Source of the DNA: Woeseiaceae bacterium
Lineage (GTDB): Bacteria > Pseudomonadota > Gammaproteobacteria > Steroidobacterales > Woeseiaceae
Length of the DNA stretch: 64,000 nucleotides
Direction of reading: 5' to 3'
Assembly: GCA_021773095.1 (NCBI GenBank)
Contig: JAJFKR010000008.1
Location: 20,782-84,781, forward strand
In this document: piece after piece, positions 11,586 to 19,814 of the stretch
Layout of the letters: the number at the start of each line of letters is the position of its first letter
Numbering within the stretch: the stretch's first letter is position 1
Notes under the pieces: model-generated
The model's database searches: none
Told to the model about the DNA's origin: nothing
Seen by the model: the letters and a program-made list of their open reading frames with translations, nothing else
Made by a program: the position numbers and the translations under genes

Positions 11586-12650
11586 TTAAGCCTGCGCCGT
11601 TATGCGGCCCTGTTCCACGTGGAACATCACGGGCCTTTCCGGGAAAACCAGCGCCTCCGGCGCAAGACTGGTTGCTACCACCTGACACCCGAGCGCGGCA
11701 ACGGCCGAAACCAATCGAGTGATCGACTCGCCATCCAGCTCCGCCGCCGGGTCGTCCAGCAATAATACCAGCGGCCTCTCAAGCGCGGCCTGCGCGGTTT
11801 CCGTCGCCGCGAGAATCATCGCGCTGGCGAGGAGTTTCTGTTGCCCTCGGGACACCAGCTTTCGGGCCTGGCGCTCGTCGTAGATGACCTTGATGTCGGC
11901 ACGGTGCGGGCCCGACTGCGTCGACCCAAGCTGGAGCTCTCGATCAAGACTGCTTTCGAGCGCCTCCGCAAGCTCCTTTTCGCGCCCCCACCCCTGCTGG
12001 TACTCAAAGCCAAGCTCTGCGTCCAACAGTTGCAGGCCGTGTTCCTTCAGGCTATCTATTGTCAGGTCCAGGACGCGCCGGCGAGAAGTGTCCAGCTGAC
12101 CTGCCAGCTCCAGAAACTCCGCGTTCCAGCTGCGTATGGCCGCCTCGCTCGATCTCGCCCTGAGTGCCGCGTTTCGTTGTTTCAGCGCCCGCCGAAAGCG
12201 GCGCCAGACTGCCAGGTGATCGTGTTCCACGTGGAACGCCACCCAGTCGAGGAACCGCCGCCGGAGCTCCGGGCCGCCCGCGATCAGATTATGAACCTCC
12301 GGATCGATAACCTGCAGCGGCAGCGCTCCCGCAAGCGCCGCTGCGCCCGCAGCATTTTCACCGCCAACTCTCACCTCGAGGCCCTCCCGACTGTTTCTTA
12401 CGCCGACGGTGACGGTGCTTTCAGCCCGGCCTACCTCCCCAAAAAGTACAAACTCGCTCTCGCCGTGCCTTGTCAGTTTAGCGGTGCTGGCGCCTCGAAA
12501 TGACTTGCCACGGCCCAGATACGCCAACGCCTCCAGAAGACTCGTCTTCCCGGAGGCGTTCGCACCGCTGATTACATTGAAGCGCGGCCCAAGCTCAAGC
12601 TCTACCTTTTCCAGACACCGAAAATTGTTGGCCCGAAAGAGGCGGATCAT
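11586..12650 (-). CDS. recF: DNA replication and repair protein RecF
   Basis: SMC-like ATPase that loads RecA at gapped DNA with RecO and RecR. It has Walker A GANASGKTS (29-37), an ABC-type signature around SRGQQKLLA and Walker B LVLLLDDPAAELD, in 354 residues (E. coli 357). It is 16 bp downstream of dnaN. Two 16-bp ParB-site-like palindromes fall inside the coding sequence, each read as Phe-His-Val-Glu; see the separate entries. Confidence 0.97.
   Translation of the reverse strand: MIRLFRANNFRCLEKVELELGPRFNVISGANASGKTSLLEALAYLGRGKSFRGASTAKLTRHGESEFVLFGEVGRAESTVTVGVRNSREGLEVRVGGENAAGAAALAGALPLQVIDPEVHNLIAGGPELRRRFLDWVAFHVEHDHLAVWRRFRRALKQRNAALRARSSEAAIRSWNAEFLELAGQLDTSRRRVLDLTIDSLKEHGLQLLDAELGFEYQQGWGREKELAEALESSLDRELQLGSTQSGPHRADIKVIYDERQARKLVSRGQQKLLASAMILAATETAQAALERPLVLLLDDPAAELDGESITRLVSAVAALGCQVVATSLAPEALVFPERPVMFHVEQGRITAQA
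11611..11626. promoter_or_regulatory. parS: parS-like centromere site 1 (in recF 3' end)
   Basis: TGTTCCACGTGGAACA is a perfect 16-bp palindrome and fits the chromosomal parS consensus bound by ParB (TGTTNCACGTGNAACA). It encodes FHVE in RecF. ParA and ParB are encoded at 46.6-48.3 kb. Confidence 0.88.
12223..12238. promoter_or_regulatory. parS: parS-like centromere site 2 (in recF)
   Basis: TGTTCCACGTGGAACG, one mismatch from a perfect palindrome at the last base. It also encodes FHVE in RecF, 612 bp from site 1 and about 1.6 kb from oriC. Confidence 0.82.
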
Positions 12651-12666
12651 TGCGGTTTGCTCTCGA

Positions 12667-13764
12667 CTACAGCCTCATAGGCATAACGACAAATGTGCAA
12701 TCGTCTTTCCCTGGCTGGCGTATCAGGCAGCTGGAATTGCTGTCCTGAACAGAAAGGGTCACGTCGTCTCCCTCCACCGCTCCCAGCGCATCGAGCAGGT
12801 AGTTCACATTGAACCCGATCTCAATATCTTCGCCCGAATATTCCACCGCGAGCTCTTCCTCGGCTTCTTCCTGTTCCGGATTATGGGCCTGAAGCACCAC
12901 CCCACTATCTCGAATGACCAGGCGGATTCCGCGGTACTTCTCATTCGAAAGAATTGCTGTTCGTTGCAGGGCGCTTTTGAATTCTGTTCGATCGGCCTTT
13001 AATTCGTTTGACGATTCTTTTGGAATAACCCGGTCGTATTCCGGAAACCGGCCATCAATTAGCTTGGACGTAAAACGAATTCCATCTAACTGAATTCGCA
13101 CATGGTTCGATCCAAGCTCAATATTCAGCGCCCCCTCACCCGACAACAACCGCTGCAATTCCAGCACGCCCTTTCTAGGCACGATGACCTGCTGCTCATC
13201 CAGCTCCTCGCCGTCGAGATCAACCTGGCATAGCGCCAGACGATGGCCATCGGTAGCTACCGCACGAAGCTGACTGCCCCCCGTTTCAAGTAGCATGCCA
13301 TTCAAATAATAACGAACGTCCTGTTGAGCCATTGAAAAATGCGTTTTATCGATCAGCCGACCCAGCGCCTCCTGACTCACCGTAATGGTTTGCCCGGCCT
13401 TGATGTCTTCTACGACTGGAAATTCCGCCGCCGGCAATGTCACCAGATTAAATTTACTTCGGCCTGTCCGCACGCTCAGCTTCTCTCCGCTTAAGCTCAC
13501 GTTCACATCAGCGCCCTCCGGCAGCGCCCGACAAATATCAAGAAGCTTTCTACCGGATACGGTGATTTCACCATCGGACTCGGTCTCGACGTCCGTTTCT
13601 GCAACCAACTCAACCTCAAGATCCGTTGCCGTGACAGCGAGCTGGCCATCCTTTGCGATGATCAACACATTCGATAAAATTGGCATTGTTTGTCTTCGTT
13701 CAACCACGCCGATTACAGCTTGTAGTGGTTTCAACAGCGCTTCCCGAGCTGCGGTAAACTTCAT
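12667..13764 (-). CDS. dnaN: DNA polymerase III sliding clamp (beta subunit)
   Basis: Ring-shaped processivity clamp for DNA polymerase III. The start chosen is the ATG at 13762-13764 (MKFTAAREALLKPLQ) with an AGGTGG ribosome-binding site five bases upstream; an in-frame GTG at 13773 overlaps that site and is less likely. The 365 residues compare with 366 in E. coli. Three clamp domains are visible, with the family C-terminus (FVVMPMRL) that forms the partner-binding pocket. It lies directly downstream of the oriC gap. Confidence 0.98.
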   Translation of the reverse strand: MKFTAAREALLKPLQAVIGVVERRQTMPILSNVLIIAKDGQLAVTATDLEVELVAETDVETESDGEITVSGRKLLDICRALPEGADVNVSLSGEKLSVRTGRSKFNLVTLPAAEFPVVEDIKAGQTITVSQEALGRLIDKTHFSMAQQDVRYYLNGMLLETGGSQLRAVATDGHRLALCQVDLDGEELDEQQVIVPRKGVLELQRLLSGEGALNIELGSNHVRIQLDGIRFTSKLIDGRFPEYDRVIPKESSNELKADRTEFKSALQRTAILSNEKYRGIRLVIRDSGVVLQAHNPEQEEAEEELAVEYSGEDIEIGFNVNYLLDALGAVEGDDVTLSVQDSNSSCLIRQPGKDDCTFVVMPMRL

Positions 13765-13972
13765 AGGTTCCACCTGTTAATAAATGTTGGAAATAGTTAA
13801 TTTATTGTTATTATTAAGCAACCAGTTACTTGTGGATAACTTAAAAAATAATAATAATATCAAACACTTGCCTGCCATATCACGAGCTAGCAATTCGAGC
13901 ATCTCATGCCCATCATCTGTGGGCTTCTTGTGGATAAAATTACCAGGCCAAAATCTCCACCGCTTATCCACA
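13765..13972. other. oriC: Replication origin (oriC) between dnaA and dnaN
   Basis: This 208-bp gap contains three perfect 9-mer DnaA boxes TTATCCACA: minus strand at 13831-13839 and 13929-13937, plus strand at 13964-13972, the last abutting the dnaA stop codon. Next to the first box is a very AT-rich tract (about 13780-13865) made of ATT/TTA and AAT runs, a good DNA-unwinding element. Position between dnaA and dnaN, box quality and AT content together support oriC. The dnaA-rpmH gap (15323-15500) has no comparable boxes. Confidence 0.88.
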
Positions 13973-15322
13973 TCATCCTGTCAGAGTTCTCAACAAATTC
14001 AAATAGTCATCATCCACGCGTTTTTCCTTCTCACGCAAAGACTCAATTCTCCGACAGCCGTGCAGAACTGTCGTATGATCTCGCCCACCGAAGGCATCCC
14101 CGATTTCCGGCAGACTGTGATTGGTAAGCTCTTTCGCCAGCGCCATGCCAAACTGCCTTGGTCTGGCAATCGAGCGCGTGCGTTTTTTTGAAAGTAAATC
14201 GCCAACCCGAATTTTAAAATAGTCCGCAACCGTTTTTTGAATGTTTTCGATCGACACCAACCGGTCCTGAAGAGCAAGCAGATCCCGCAACGCCTCTTTC
14301 GCAAAGTCGAGATCGATGGCGCGACCGGTAAAGCGGTAGTTTGCGATAACCCGACGCAACGCCCCTTCGAGCTCGCGCACGTTCGAGCGGATACGTTTTG
14401 CAATAAAAAAAGCGACCTCTTCCGGTAGCGCGATACCATCGGCCGCCGCCTTGCTCATCAAAATAGCCACAGAGGTTTCAAGCTCCGGTGGCTCGATCGC
14501 AACCGTGAGGCCCCATCCAAAGCGCGACTTCAGGCGCTCCTCCAGCCCGGCCACCTCTTTGGGATAACGATCGCAAGTCAGGATGATCTGTCGCTGACCC
14601 TCGAGCAGGGCATTGAAGGTATGAAAAAACTCTTCCTGCGAACGCTCCTTGCCCGCGAAGAACTGAATGTCATCAATCAGCAGGGCGTCCAGCGAGCGAT
14701 ATGCTCGCTTGAATTCGGAAATCTTATTGTGTTGCAGGCCCTTGACCATATCCCCAACAAAGCGCTCCGAGTGCACGTAACTGACACGCGCCTCCGGCTT
14801 TGCCTTCACAATCGCATTACCGATGGCGTGCATCAGGTGTGTTTTCCCGAGGCCAACGCCGCCGTAGATAAAAAGTGGGTTGTACGATAGCCCGGGATTC
14901 TCGCCAACCTGCGTCGCAGCCGCCCGGGCGAGTTGGTTGGACTTACCCTCAACAAAGCTTTCAAACGTAAACGTTGGGTTCAGCCGCGAGGCAACGGGCA
15001 CCTGGCCGCCGGCTCTAATGGGCGTTGCTTTCGGTCGGCCGCTGACTGGCGCAGCGCTCCGTGCACTACGCGAGCCGACCTCCACCAGCAACTCGGTGCC
15101 GCCGCCAGCCTCTTCCACGAGCTGCAAAATTCTCTGAATATGGTGTTGTTGCAACCAGTCAACGACGAAACGGTTTGGGGCCAACAGCCGCAAGACCCTG
15201 CCTTCATCGACGGCCTGAAGAGGCCGGATCCACGTGTTGAACTGTTGTTCAGGCAGCTCCGCCTGCAGGACGCGAAGGCACTGGTTCCATAGCGTCGATT
15301 CAGCAGACAAGCGGTTCCCCAA
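13973..15322 (-). CDS. dnaA: Chromosomal replication initiator protein DnaA
   Basis: Binds DnaA boxes, unwinds oriC and recruits DnaB. It has an N-terminal DnaB-interaction domain (about 1-75), linker, AAA+ domain with Walker A GGVGLGKT (154-161) and Walker B-like ALLIDDIQF, and the C-terminal DNA-binding domain with signature [15 protein letters not shown]. The length is 449 residues. The start is a TTG preceded by GAGG with 4-5 nt spacing; no better ATG exists in frame. The gene is divergent from rpmH. Confidence 0.97.
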   Translation of the reverse strand: MGNRLSAESTLWNQCLRVLQAELPEQQFNTWIRPLQAVDEGRVLRLLAPNRFVVDWLQQHHIQRILQLVEEAGGGTELLVEVGSRSARSAAPVSGRPKATPIRAGGQVPVASRLNPTFTFESFVEGKSNQLARAAATQVGENPGLSYNPLFIYGGVGLGKTHLMHAIGNAIVKAKPEARVSYVHSERFVGDMVKGLQHNKISEFKRAYRSLDALLIDDIQFFAGKERSQEEFFHTFNALLEGQRQIILTCDRYPKEVAGLEERLKSRFGWGLTVAIEPPELETSVAILMSKAAADGIALPEEVAFFIAKRIRSNVRELEGALRRVIANYRFTGRAIDLDFAKEALRDLLALQDRLVSIENIQKTVADYFKIRVGDLLSKKRTRSIARPRQFGMALAKELTNHSLPEIGDAFGGRDHTTVLHGCRRIESLREKEKRVDDDYLNLLRTLTG

Positions 15323-15500
15323 ACGGCCTCAAAATCCATGCAGGCCAAGCCGTAGAGCAAGACATAAGAAAGACGGGCAGTCTATACTGAAAGCCCAAGC
15401 TTTACATCCGTCTATTGACACTGTCAGGGCATATAAGTAACCTTGCCGACCTTCTGAAAAGCCGGCCAGTATTCACCGGTTAAAGACCCAGGTAATAGTC

Positions 15501-15635
15501 ATGAAACGCACATACCAGCCCAGCAAAATCAAGCGCGCACGCACCCACGGTTTTCGTGCCCGCATGGCCACCAAAGCCGGGCGCCTTGTACTCAAGCGCC
15601 GCCGCGCAAAAGGCCGTGCGCAGCTGACGCCGTAA
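15501..15635 (+). CDS. rpmH: 50S ribosomal protein L34
   Basis: A 44-residue, highly basic protein beginning [18 protein letters not shown] and ending in KGRAQLTP, the standard L34 sequence of the large ribosomal subunit. The ATG at 15501 has an AGG eight bases upstream. It is the first gene of the rpmH-rnpA-yidC-mnmE unit, divergent from dnaA as in most bacteria. A TTGACA hexamer at 15415-15420 is a possible -35, but no convincing -10 follows at normal spacing. Confidence 0.98.
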   Translation: MKRTYQPSKIKRARTHGFRARMATKAGRLVLKRRRAKGRAQLTP

Positions 15636-15675
15636 CCATAACGCGACCGTCACGACGACGAACCCAAACACCAGA

Positions 15676-16059
15676 TTGACGAGCAGCGACAGTCTTCGGT
15701 TTCGACAGGCGAACCGACTCCTGGATGCGGCCGCCTTCGGGCGCGTGTTCAAAAAAGCTACACGGAGCCGCGATAAATTATTTACAGTGCTTTACCGCGA
15801 CAATACCGAGGACGGGGGTCGGCTTGGGCTGGCGATCTCGAAAAAGCACTGTCGTAAGGCGACAGCGCGAAACCGCATTAAAAGGGTGATCAGAGAATCA
15901 TTCAGGCATCATCAGCCGCAATTATCGGGCCTGGACATCGTCGTCATAAATCAGCCCGCGGCGGCGGCGGCTAACAACGACGCGATGAACGAGAGTCTCG
16001 TTCAGCATTGGCAAAGATGTTCGACGGCAAGACGCAAGCAAACAACGCAGGATAGCTAA
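15676..16059 (+). CDS. rnpA: Ribonuclease P protein component
   Basis: Basic protein cofactor of the RNase P ribozyme that matures tRNA 5' ends. It contains the family signature ATARNRIKRVIRESFR (around 65-80) and an N-terminal RLLDAAAFGRVF-like beta region. The 127 residues are slightly longer than usual, with a polar tail. The only usable start is TTG at 15676, with no clear ribosome-binding site. It lies 40 bp after rpmH and 3 bp before yidC. There is no yidD between them. Confidence 0.95.
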   Translation: MTSSDSLRFRQANRLLDAAAFGRVFKKATRSRDKLFTVLYRDNTEDGGRLGLAISKKHCRKATARNRIKRVIRESFRHHQPQLSGLDIVVINQPAAAAANNDAMNESLVQHWQRCSTARRKQTTQDS

Positions 16060-16062
16060 CGG

Positions 16063-17754
16063 ATGGACAATCAACGACTGCTGGTCTGGGCCTTTTTCGG
16101 ACTCATGGGCTGGATCACGTATCAGACCTGGGTGCAGGATTACGCGCCGAAGCCGGTTGCCGCAACGACGGCGCAGGTTGAGCCGCTCACGACAAACGAA
16201 GCAGAGGCCGCCAACCCGGGCGAGCTACCCGAGCTACAGGCAGCAGACGATGAGGCGCTGGACGTGCCGATGCCGGGCGGTGAAGAGACGCCCGTGGTAA
16301 CGGCCGCGCCTACCGCGCCGTCTATCCGGGTTACAACCGATGTGCTGGACATACACATCAGCACAGAGGGCGGCACATTGCAGTCAGCCAGTCTAATCGC
16401 TTACCCGGTCGCCAAAGACCAGCCCAACACCCTGGTGCGCTTGTTAAGCACCGACGCCTCAAACCTCGGGCTTATCCGAACCGGCTTGCGCACGGTGGAA
16501 GAGGGCAACAAACCGAACTACAGGAAACGCTTTTCGGCGCCAGCCAGTAGTTACGAACTGGGCGGTGCGGACGAATTGGTCGTCACGCTTACGCAGCGAG
16601 GTGACGATGGCGTTAATGTCGAGAAGCGCTTTCGTTTTACGCGCGGCAACTACACGATCGGCGTAGAGCAGGAAGTAAGCAACGGTGGTGAGGGCCTTTG
16701 GCGCGGCGCGGAGTACGCACAGCTTATTCGTGTATCAAAAGAACAAGAGCGCTCAATGTTTGATGTCGACTCCTACTCGTTCGCAGGACCGATTGTTTAC
16801 GACGGAGACAAGTCTGAAAAACTAAAGCGCGGCGACCTCATGGACGATGGCGCTTATGACTTCAAATCACAGGCGGGCTGGGTAGGCTCTATTCAACATC
16901 ATTTCCTCAGCGCCGTTGTGCCCGCTGCGGCAACAGAACAGTCGTACCGCGTTAGTGTTCGTGGTGATCGGGCGACCTCGAGCATCACCGGCCAGGCACA
17001 CTCCGTTGCGCCGGGAGCAAGCCGAACATTCACAACAACGCTATTCGTTGGGCCGAAGCTGCAGTCGCAACTCAAAGAGATCGACGGCAGCCTCACGCTA
17101 ACGGTTGACTACGGCTGGCTTACGATAATCTCCAACCCGCTTTTCATGTTGCTGGGATTTGTCTTTAATTACGTTGGTAACTGGGGCGTGGCCATTATTC
17201 TGGTCACCCTCCTCATCAAACTCGCATTTTATAAGCTCACCGAATCCAGCGGCCGCTCGATGGCAAAAATGCGAAACCTGCAGCCGCGCATGAAGGCCAT
17301 GCAGGACCGATATAAAGACGACAAGCCAGCGCTTAGCGCGGCGATGATGGAGCTCTACAAGCGCGAGAAGGTGAATCCGGCCGCAGGCTGCCTGCCGATC
17401 CTGATTCAGATGCCGTTTTTCCTCGCGTTCTACTGGGTCTTGCTCGAAAGCGTAGAAATGCGACAGGCGCCCTTTGCCCTGTGGATTACGGATCTCTCTA
17501 CAAAAGACCCGTATTTCATTTTACCGCTTATCATGGGCGCGGCGATGTTCATGCAGCAAAAACTGAACCCGGCGCCCGCCGACCCGGTGCAGGCGAAAGT
17601 CATGCAAATCATGCCGATCATGTTTACAGCATTCTTCGCGTTTTTCCCGTCGGGACTGGTGCTCTATTGGGTGACCAACACGTTGTTGTCGATAGCGCAG
17701 CAATGGAAAATCAACAAGGTCGTCGAGCAGGAAGCGAAAGAGAAGAAACACTAA
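16063..17754 (+). CDS. yidC: Membrane protein insertase YidC
   Basis: Inner-membrane insertase that works alone or with SecYEG, for example on ATP synthase subunit c. It has an N-terminal membrane anchor (about 5-20), a low-complexity linker, a large periplasmic P1 domain (about 75-340), then the conserved five-helix insertase core (about 360-555) with MLLGFVFNYVGNWGVAIILV and the NPAAGCLPILIQMPFFLAFY block. The 563 residues compare with 548 in E. coli. It directly follows rnpA. Confidence 0.98.
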   Translation: MDNQRLLVWAFFGLMGWITYQTWVQDYAPKPVAATTAQVEPLTTNEAEAANPGELPELQAADDEALDVPMPGGEETPVVTAAPTAPSIRVTTDVLDIHISTEGGTLQSASLIAYPVAKDQPNTLVRLLSTDASNLGLIRTGLRTVEEGNKPNYRKRFSAPASSYELGGADELVVTLTQRGDDGVNVEKRFRFTRGNYTIGVEQEVSNGGEGLWRGAEYAQLIRVSKEQERSMFDVDSYSFAGPIVYDGDKSEKLKRGDLMDDGAYDFKSQAGWVGSIQHHFLSAVVPAAATEQSYRVSVRGDRATSSITGQAHSVAPGASRTFTTTLFVGPKLQSQLKEIDGSLTLTVDYGWLTIISNPLFMLLGFVFNYVGNWGVAIILVTLLIKLAFYKLTESSGRSMAKMRNLQPRMKAMQDRYKDDKPALSAAMMELYKREKVNPAAGCLPILIQMPFFLAFYWVLLESVEMRQAPFALWITDLSTKDPYFILPLIMGAAMFMQQKLNPAPADPVQAKVMQIMPIMFTAFFAFFPSGLVLYWVTNTLLSIAQQWKINKVVEQEAKEKKH

Positions 17755-17826
17755 GGCCTGCGCCACCGGTAAACAAATCAATCTAATTGCCCAGCATCTG
17801 CTGGTTAGCTGTGGTCTCATTAGGCC

Positions 17827-19158
17827 ATGGTAAATTTCGCCGACACAATCGTCGCAGCAGCGACACCACCCGGGACCGGCGGCGTCGGCATCGTACGCGT
17901 TTCCGGTGATCGGTCCGAGGCGATAGCAAGAACACTACTCGGGAGCCTGCCGGAGCCCAGGTGTGCGGCGCATCGACTTTTTCGCGATAGAAATGGGGAG
18001 AAGCTGGATTCCGGGCTCGCGTTGTATTTCCCGGCGCCCGCGTCGTTTACAGGCGAGTCTGTGCTCGAGCTACACGGCCACGGCGGGCCACTGGTTATTT
18101 CGTTAATCGTTGATTCGATCGTTGCACTCGGCGCCCGACGCGCGGAGCCGGGCGAGTTTTCGCAGCGGGCCTTTCTCAATGACAAGCTGGACCTCACGCA
18201 AGCGGAAGCCATCGCGGATCTGATTAACGCCGGCACAACACAGGCCGCCCGCGGGGCGTTACGGTCGCTTTCCGGGGCGTTTTCGAGTGCTGTCGATGCG
18301 CTGGCCGACCAGCTCGTTCATTTGCGCATGCACGTCGAAGCGGCGATTGATTTTCCGGAGGAAGAAATCGATTTTTTGTCAGACGAGCTCCTGCACCGTC
18401 GACTCAATGAGTGTGCCGATTCGTTCGCGCTGTTGGGTGAGCAGGCGAAACAGGGCCGCGTTCTTCGCGACGGCCTTCAGGTCGTCATCGTCGGCAAGCC
18501 CAACGCGGGTAAGTCGAGCCTTTTGAATCTTTTGAGCGGCCAGCAGGCGGCGATCGTTACCGAAATAGCCGGGACAACGCGCGATATCCTGCGAGAACAA
18601 ATTGACATAGACGGGCTGGCCGTTGAGCTCGTCGACACGGCCGGGCTGCGAGAAGACCCCGACCGGGTTGAAGCAGAGGGCATACGCCGTGCGCGCAACG
18701 CACTGCAGGGCGCGGATGCCGTACTTTGGATACAGGATGCGACGGACCCCGGCCCGCCGACACTGGATGAGGCCGTCCCGGAGGGGGTTCCGGTGACCGT
18801 CGTGCAAAACAAGCTCGATCTGTGCGACGACCGGCCGAAGGCAACGAGCGGCGTGATCGGCATCTCCGCGAAGACCGGCGACGGCATTGGTGCGCTGCGG
18901 CAGCACATACGTAAGCTCGCAGGATACGAAAACCTCGGCGAAGGCGCCTTCACGGCCCGAAGGCGACACCTGCACGCACTCGACCGGGCTGCAATGCATT
19001 TTGCTACCGGACGAACGGCGCTTGAAGAGGCCCGGGCCGGCGAGCTTCTGGCAGAGGAGCTGCGCCTTAGCCACCATGCCCTTGGCGAAATAACGGGCGC
19101 CGTCTCGTCCGACGACCTCCTGGGCCGAATTTTCTCCCAGTTCTGCATCGGCAAATAA
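17827..19158 (+). CDS. mnmE: tRNA uridine-5-carboxymethylaminomethyl(34) GTPase MnmE
   Basis: With MnmG it modifies the wobble uridine of several tRNAs. It has an N-terminal formyl-THF-binding domain, a helical domain split by a G domain (G1 GKPNAGKS at 223-230, DTAGLRED, NKLD), and the essential C-terminal motif FCIGK. The 443 residues compare with 454 in E. coli. The gene follows yidC by 72 bp; its stop is immediately followed by a 58-bp perfect palindrome. The partner mnmG is 7 kb away on the same strand. Confidence 0.98.
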   Translation: MVNFADTIVAAATPPGTGGVGIVRVSGDRSEAIARTLLGSLPEPRCAAHRLFRDRNGEKLDSGLALYFPAPASFTGESVLELHGHGGPLVISLIVDSIVALGARRAEPGEFSQRAFLNDKLDLTQAEAIADLINAGTTQAARGALRSLSGAFSSAVDALADQLVHLRMHVEAAIDFPEEEIDFLSDELLHRRLNECADSFALLGEQAKQGRVLRDGLQVVIVGKPNAGKSSLLNLLSGQQAAIVTEIAGTTRDILREQIDIDGLAVELVDTAGLREDPDRVEAEGIRRARNALQGADAVLWIQDATDPGPPTLDEAVPEGVPVTVVQNKLDLCDDRPKATSGVIGISAKTGDGIGALRQHIRKLAGYENLGEGAFTARRRHLHALDRAAMHFATGRTALEEARAGELLAEELRLSHHALGEITGAVSSDDLLGRIFSQFCIGK

Positions 19159-19216
19159 CGAGATAAGGTGACAGTGACCTTATCTCCGGAGATAAGGTCA
19201 CTGTCACCTTATCTCG
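19159..19216. repeat. 58-bp perfect palindrome of two nested GATAAGGT dyads
   Basis: Two 29-bp arms are exact reverse complements with no loop. Each arm is itself an imperfect dyad (GATAAGGT...ACCTTATC around a 7-bp centre). It begins at the base after the mnmE stop codon, so the transcript can fold as one long hairpin or two small ones, and it may act as a terminator or a mobile palindromic unit. No T-tract follows. Confidence 0.85.
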
Positions 19217-19322
19217 GGGTGCCCGACTTCATCAGGGCAAAACAAGGAAAGCATCAGAGGCTCCTCAGGCATTGGCGGTCTGCGGTCGTCATTGTGTGTC
19301 CAGGCCAAATAAGGGGAACACC

Positions 19323-19814
19323 GTGACGAAAGTTCTTAGGAAAACCAGTATTTTGTTAGTGACCGGGCTGTTTTTGATGGCGTCCGCCTGTACCACAATC
19401 AAGCCCGCTTACAACATCGACGACGAGTCCTACGCAAGCAAGGTCAATGTGGGCGACAGAATTCGCTTGACCTATCTGGACGGACAGGGCAAAGAAATCG
19501 AAGTCACCGAAGTCAGCGAAACTGAGATTCGCGGGACGATTTGTAAAAACACGCCCTTCCAGCCAAAGGGCGCGCTGGTTATTGCAGACTGGCAAGACAT
19601 TCGTGCCGTCGAAACGGTCAAAATCTCCGCGATCAAAACAGCCGGGGCCCTTTTGCCCAGGATATTAAGGGTGGAACCTGGGTTCGGAGATCGAAATTTC
19701 GGTGACCGGGCCGTACTGTGCGACCTGCTCGCGAATGATGTCTGCATCGCCAAGAATGATAAACACGAGGTTATCGGCCGACGGGTAAACCGCGTTGATG
19801 ACCTCGGCGATTGA
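19323..19814 (+). CDS. Small lipoprotein, unknown function; 3' end antisense to the M16 gene
   Basis: The GTG at 19323 starts a lipoprotein signal (VTKVLRKTSILLVTGLFLMASAC, lipobox MASAC). The first about 110 residues look like a real domain: a beta-rich segment with GDRIRLTYLDGQGKEIEVTEV and a QDIRAVETVKISAIKTAGAL end. The frame then continues for about 150 bp antisense to the 3' end of the M16 gene (19665-21065), and that tail is composition-like noise. Either the gene lost its own 3' end or the tail is a real antisense overlap. I do not recognise the function. Confidence 0.6.
   Translation: MTKVLRKTSILLVTGLFLMASACTTIKPAYNIDDESYASKVNVGDRIRLTYLDGQGKEIEVTEVSETEIRGTICKNTPFQPKGALVIADWQDIRAVETVKISAIKTAGALLPRILRVEPGFGDRNFGDRAVLCDLLANDVCIAKNDKHEVIGRRVNRVDDLGD

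Noticed and set aside
15415..15437. TTGACA and TATAAG as rpmH promoter
   Set aside because: Spacing is only 11 bp, too short for sigma-70; mentioned only as a possible -35.
15323..15500. Alternative oriC between dnaA and rpmH
   Set aside because: No perfect DnaA box and no strong AT-rich tract, in contrast to the dnaA-dnaN gap.
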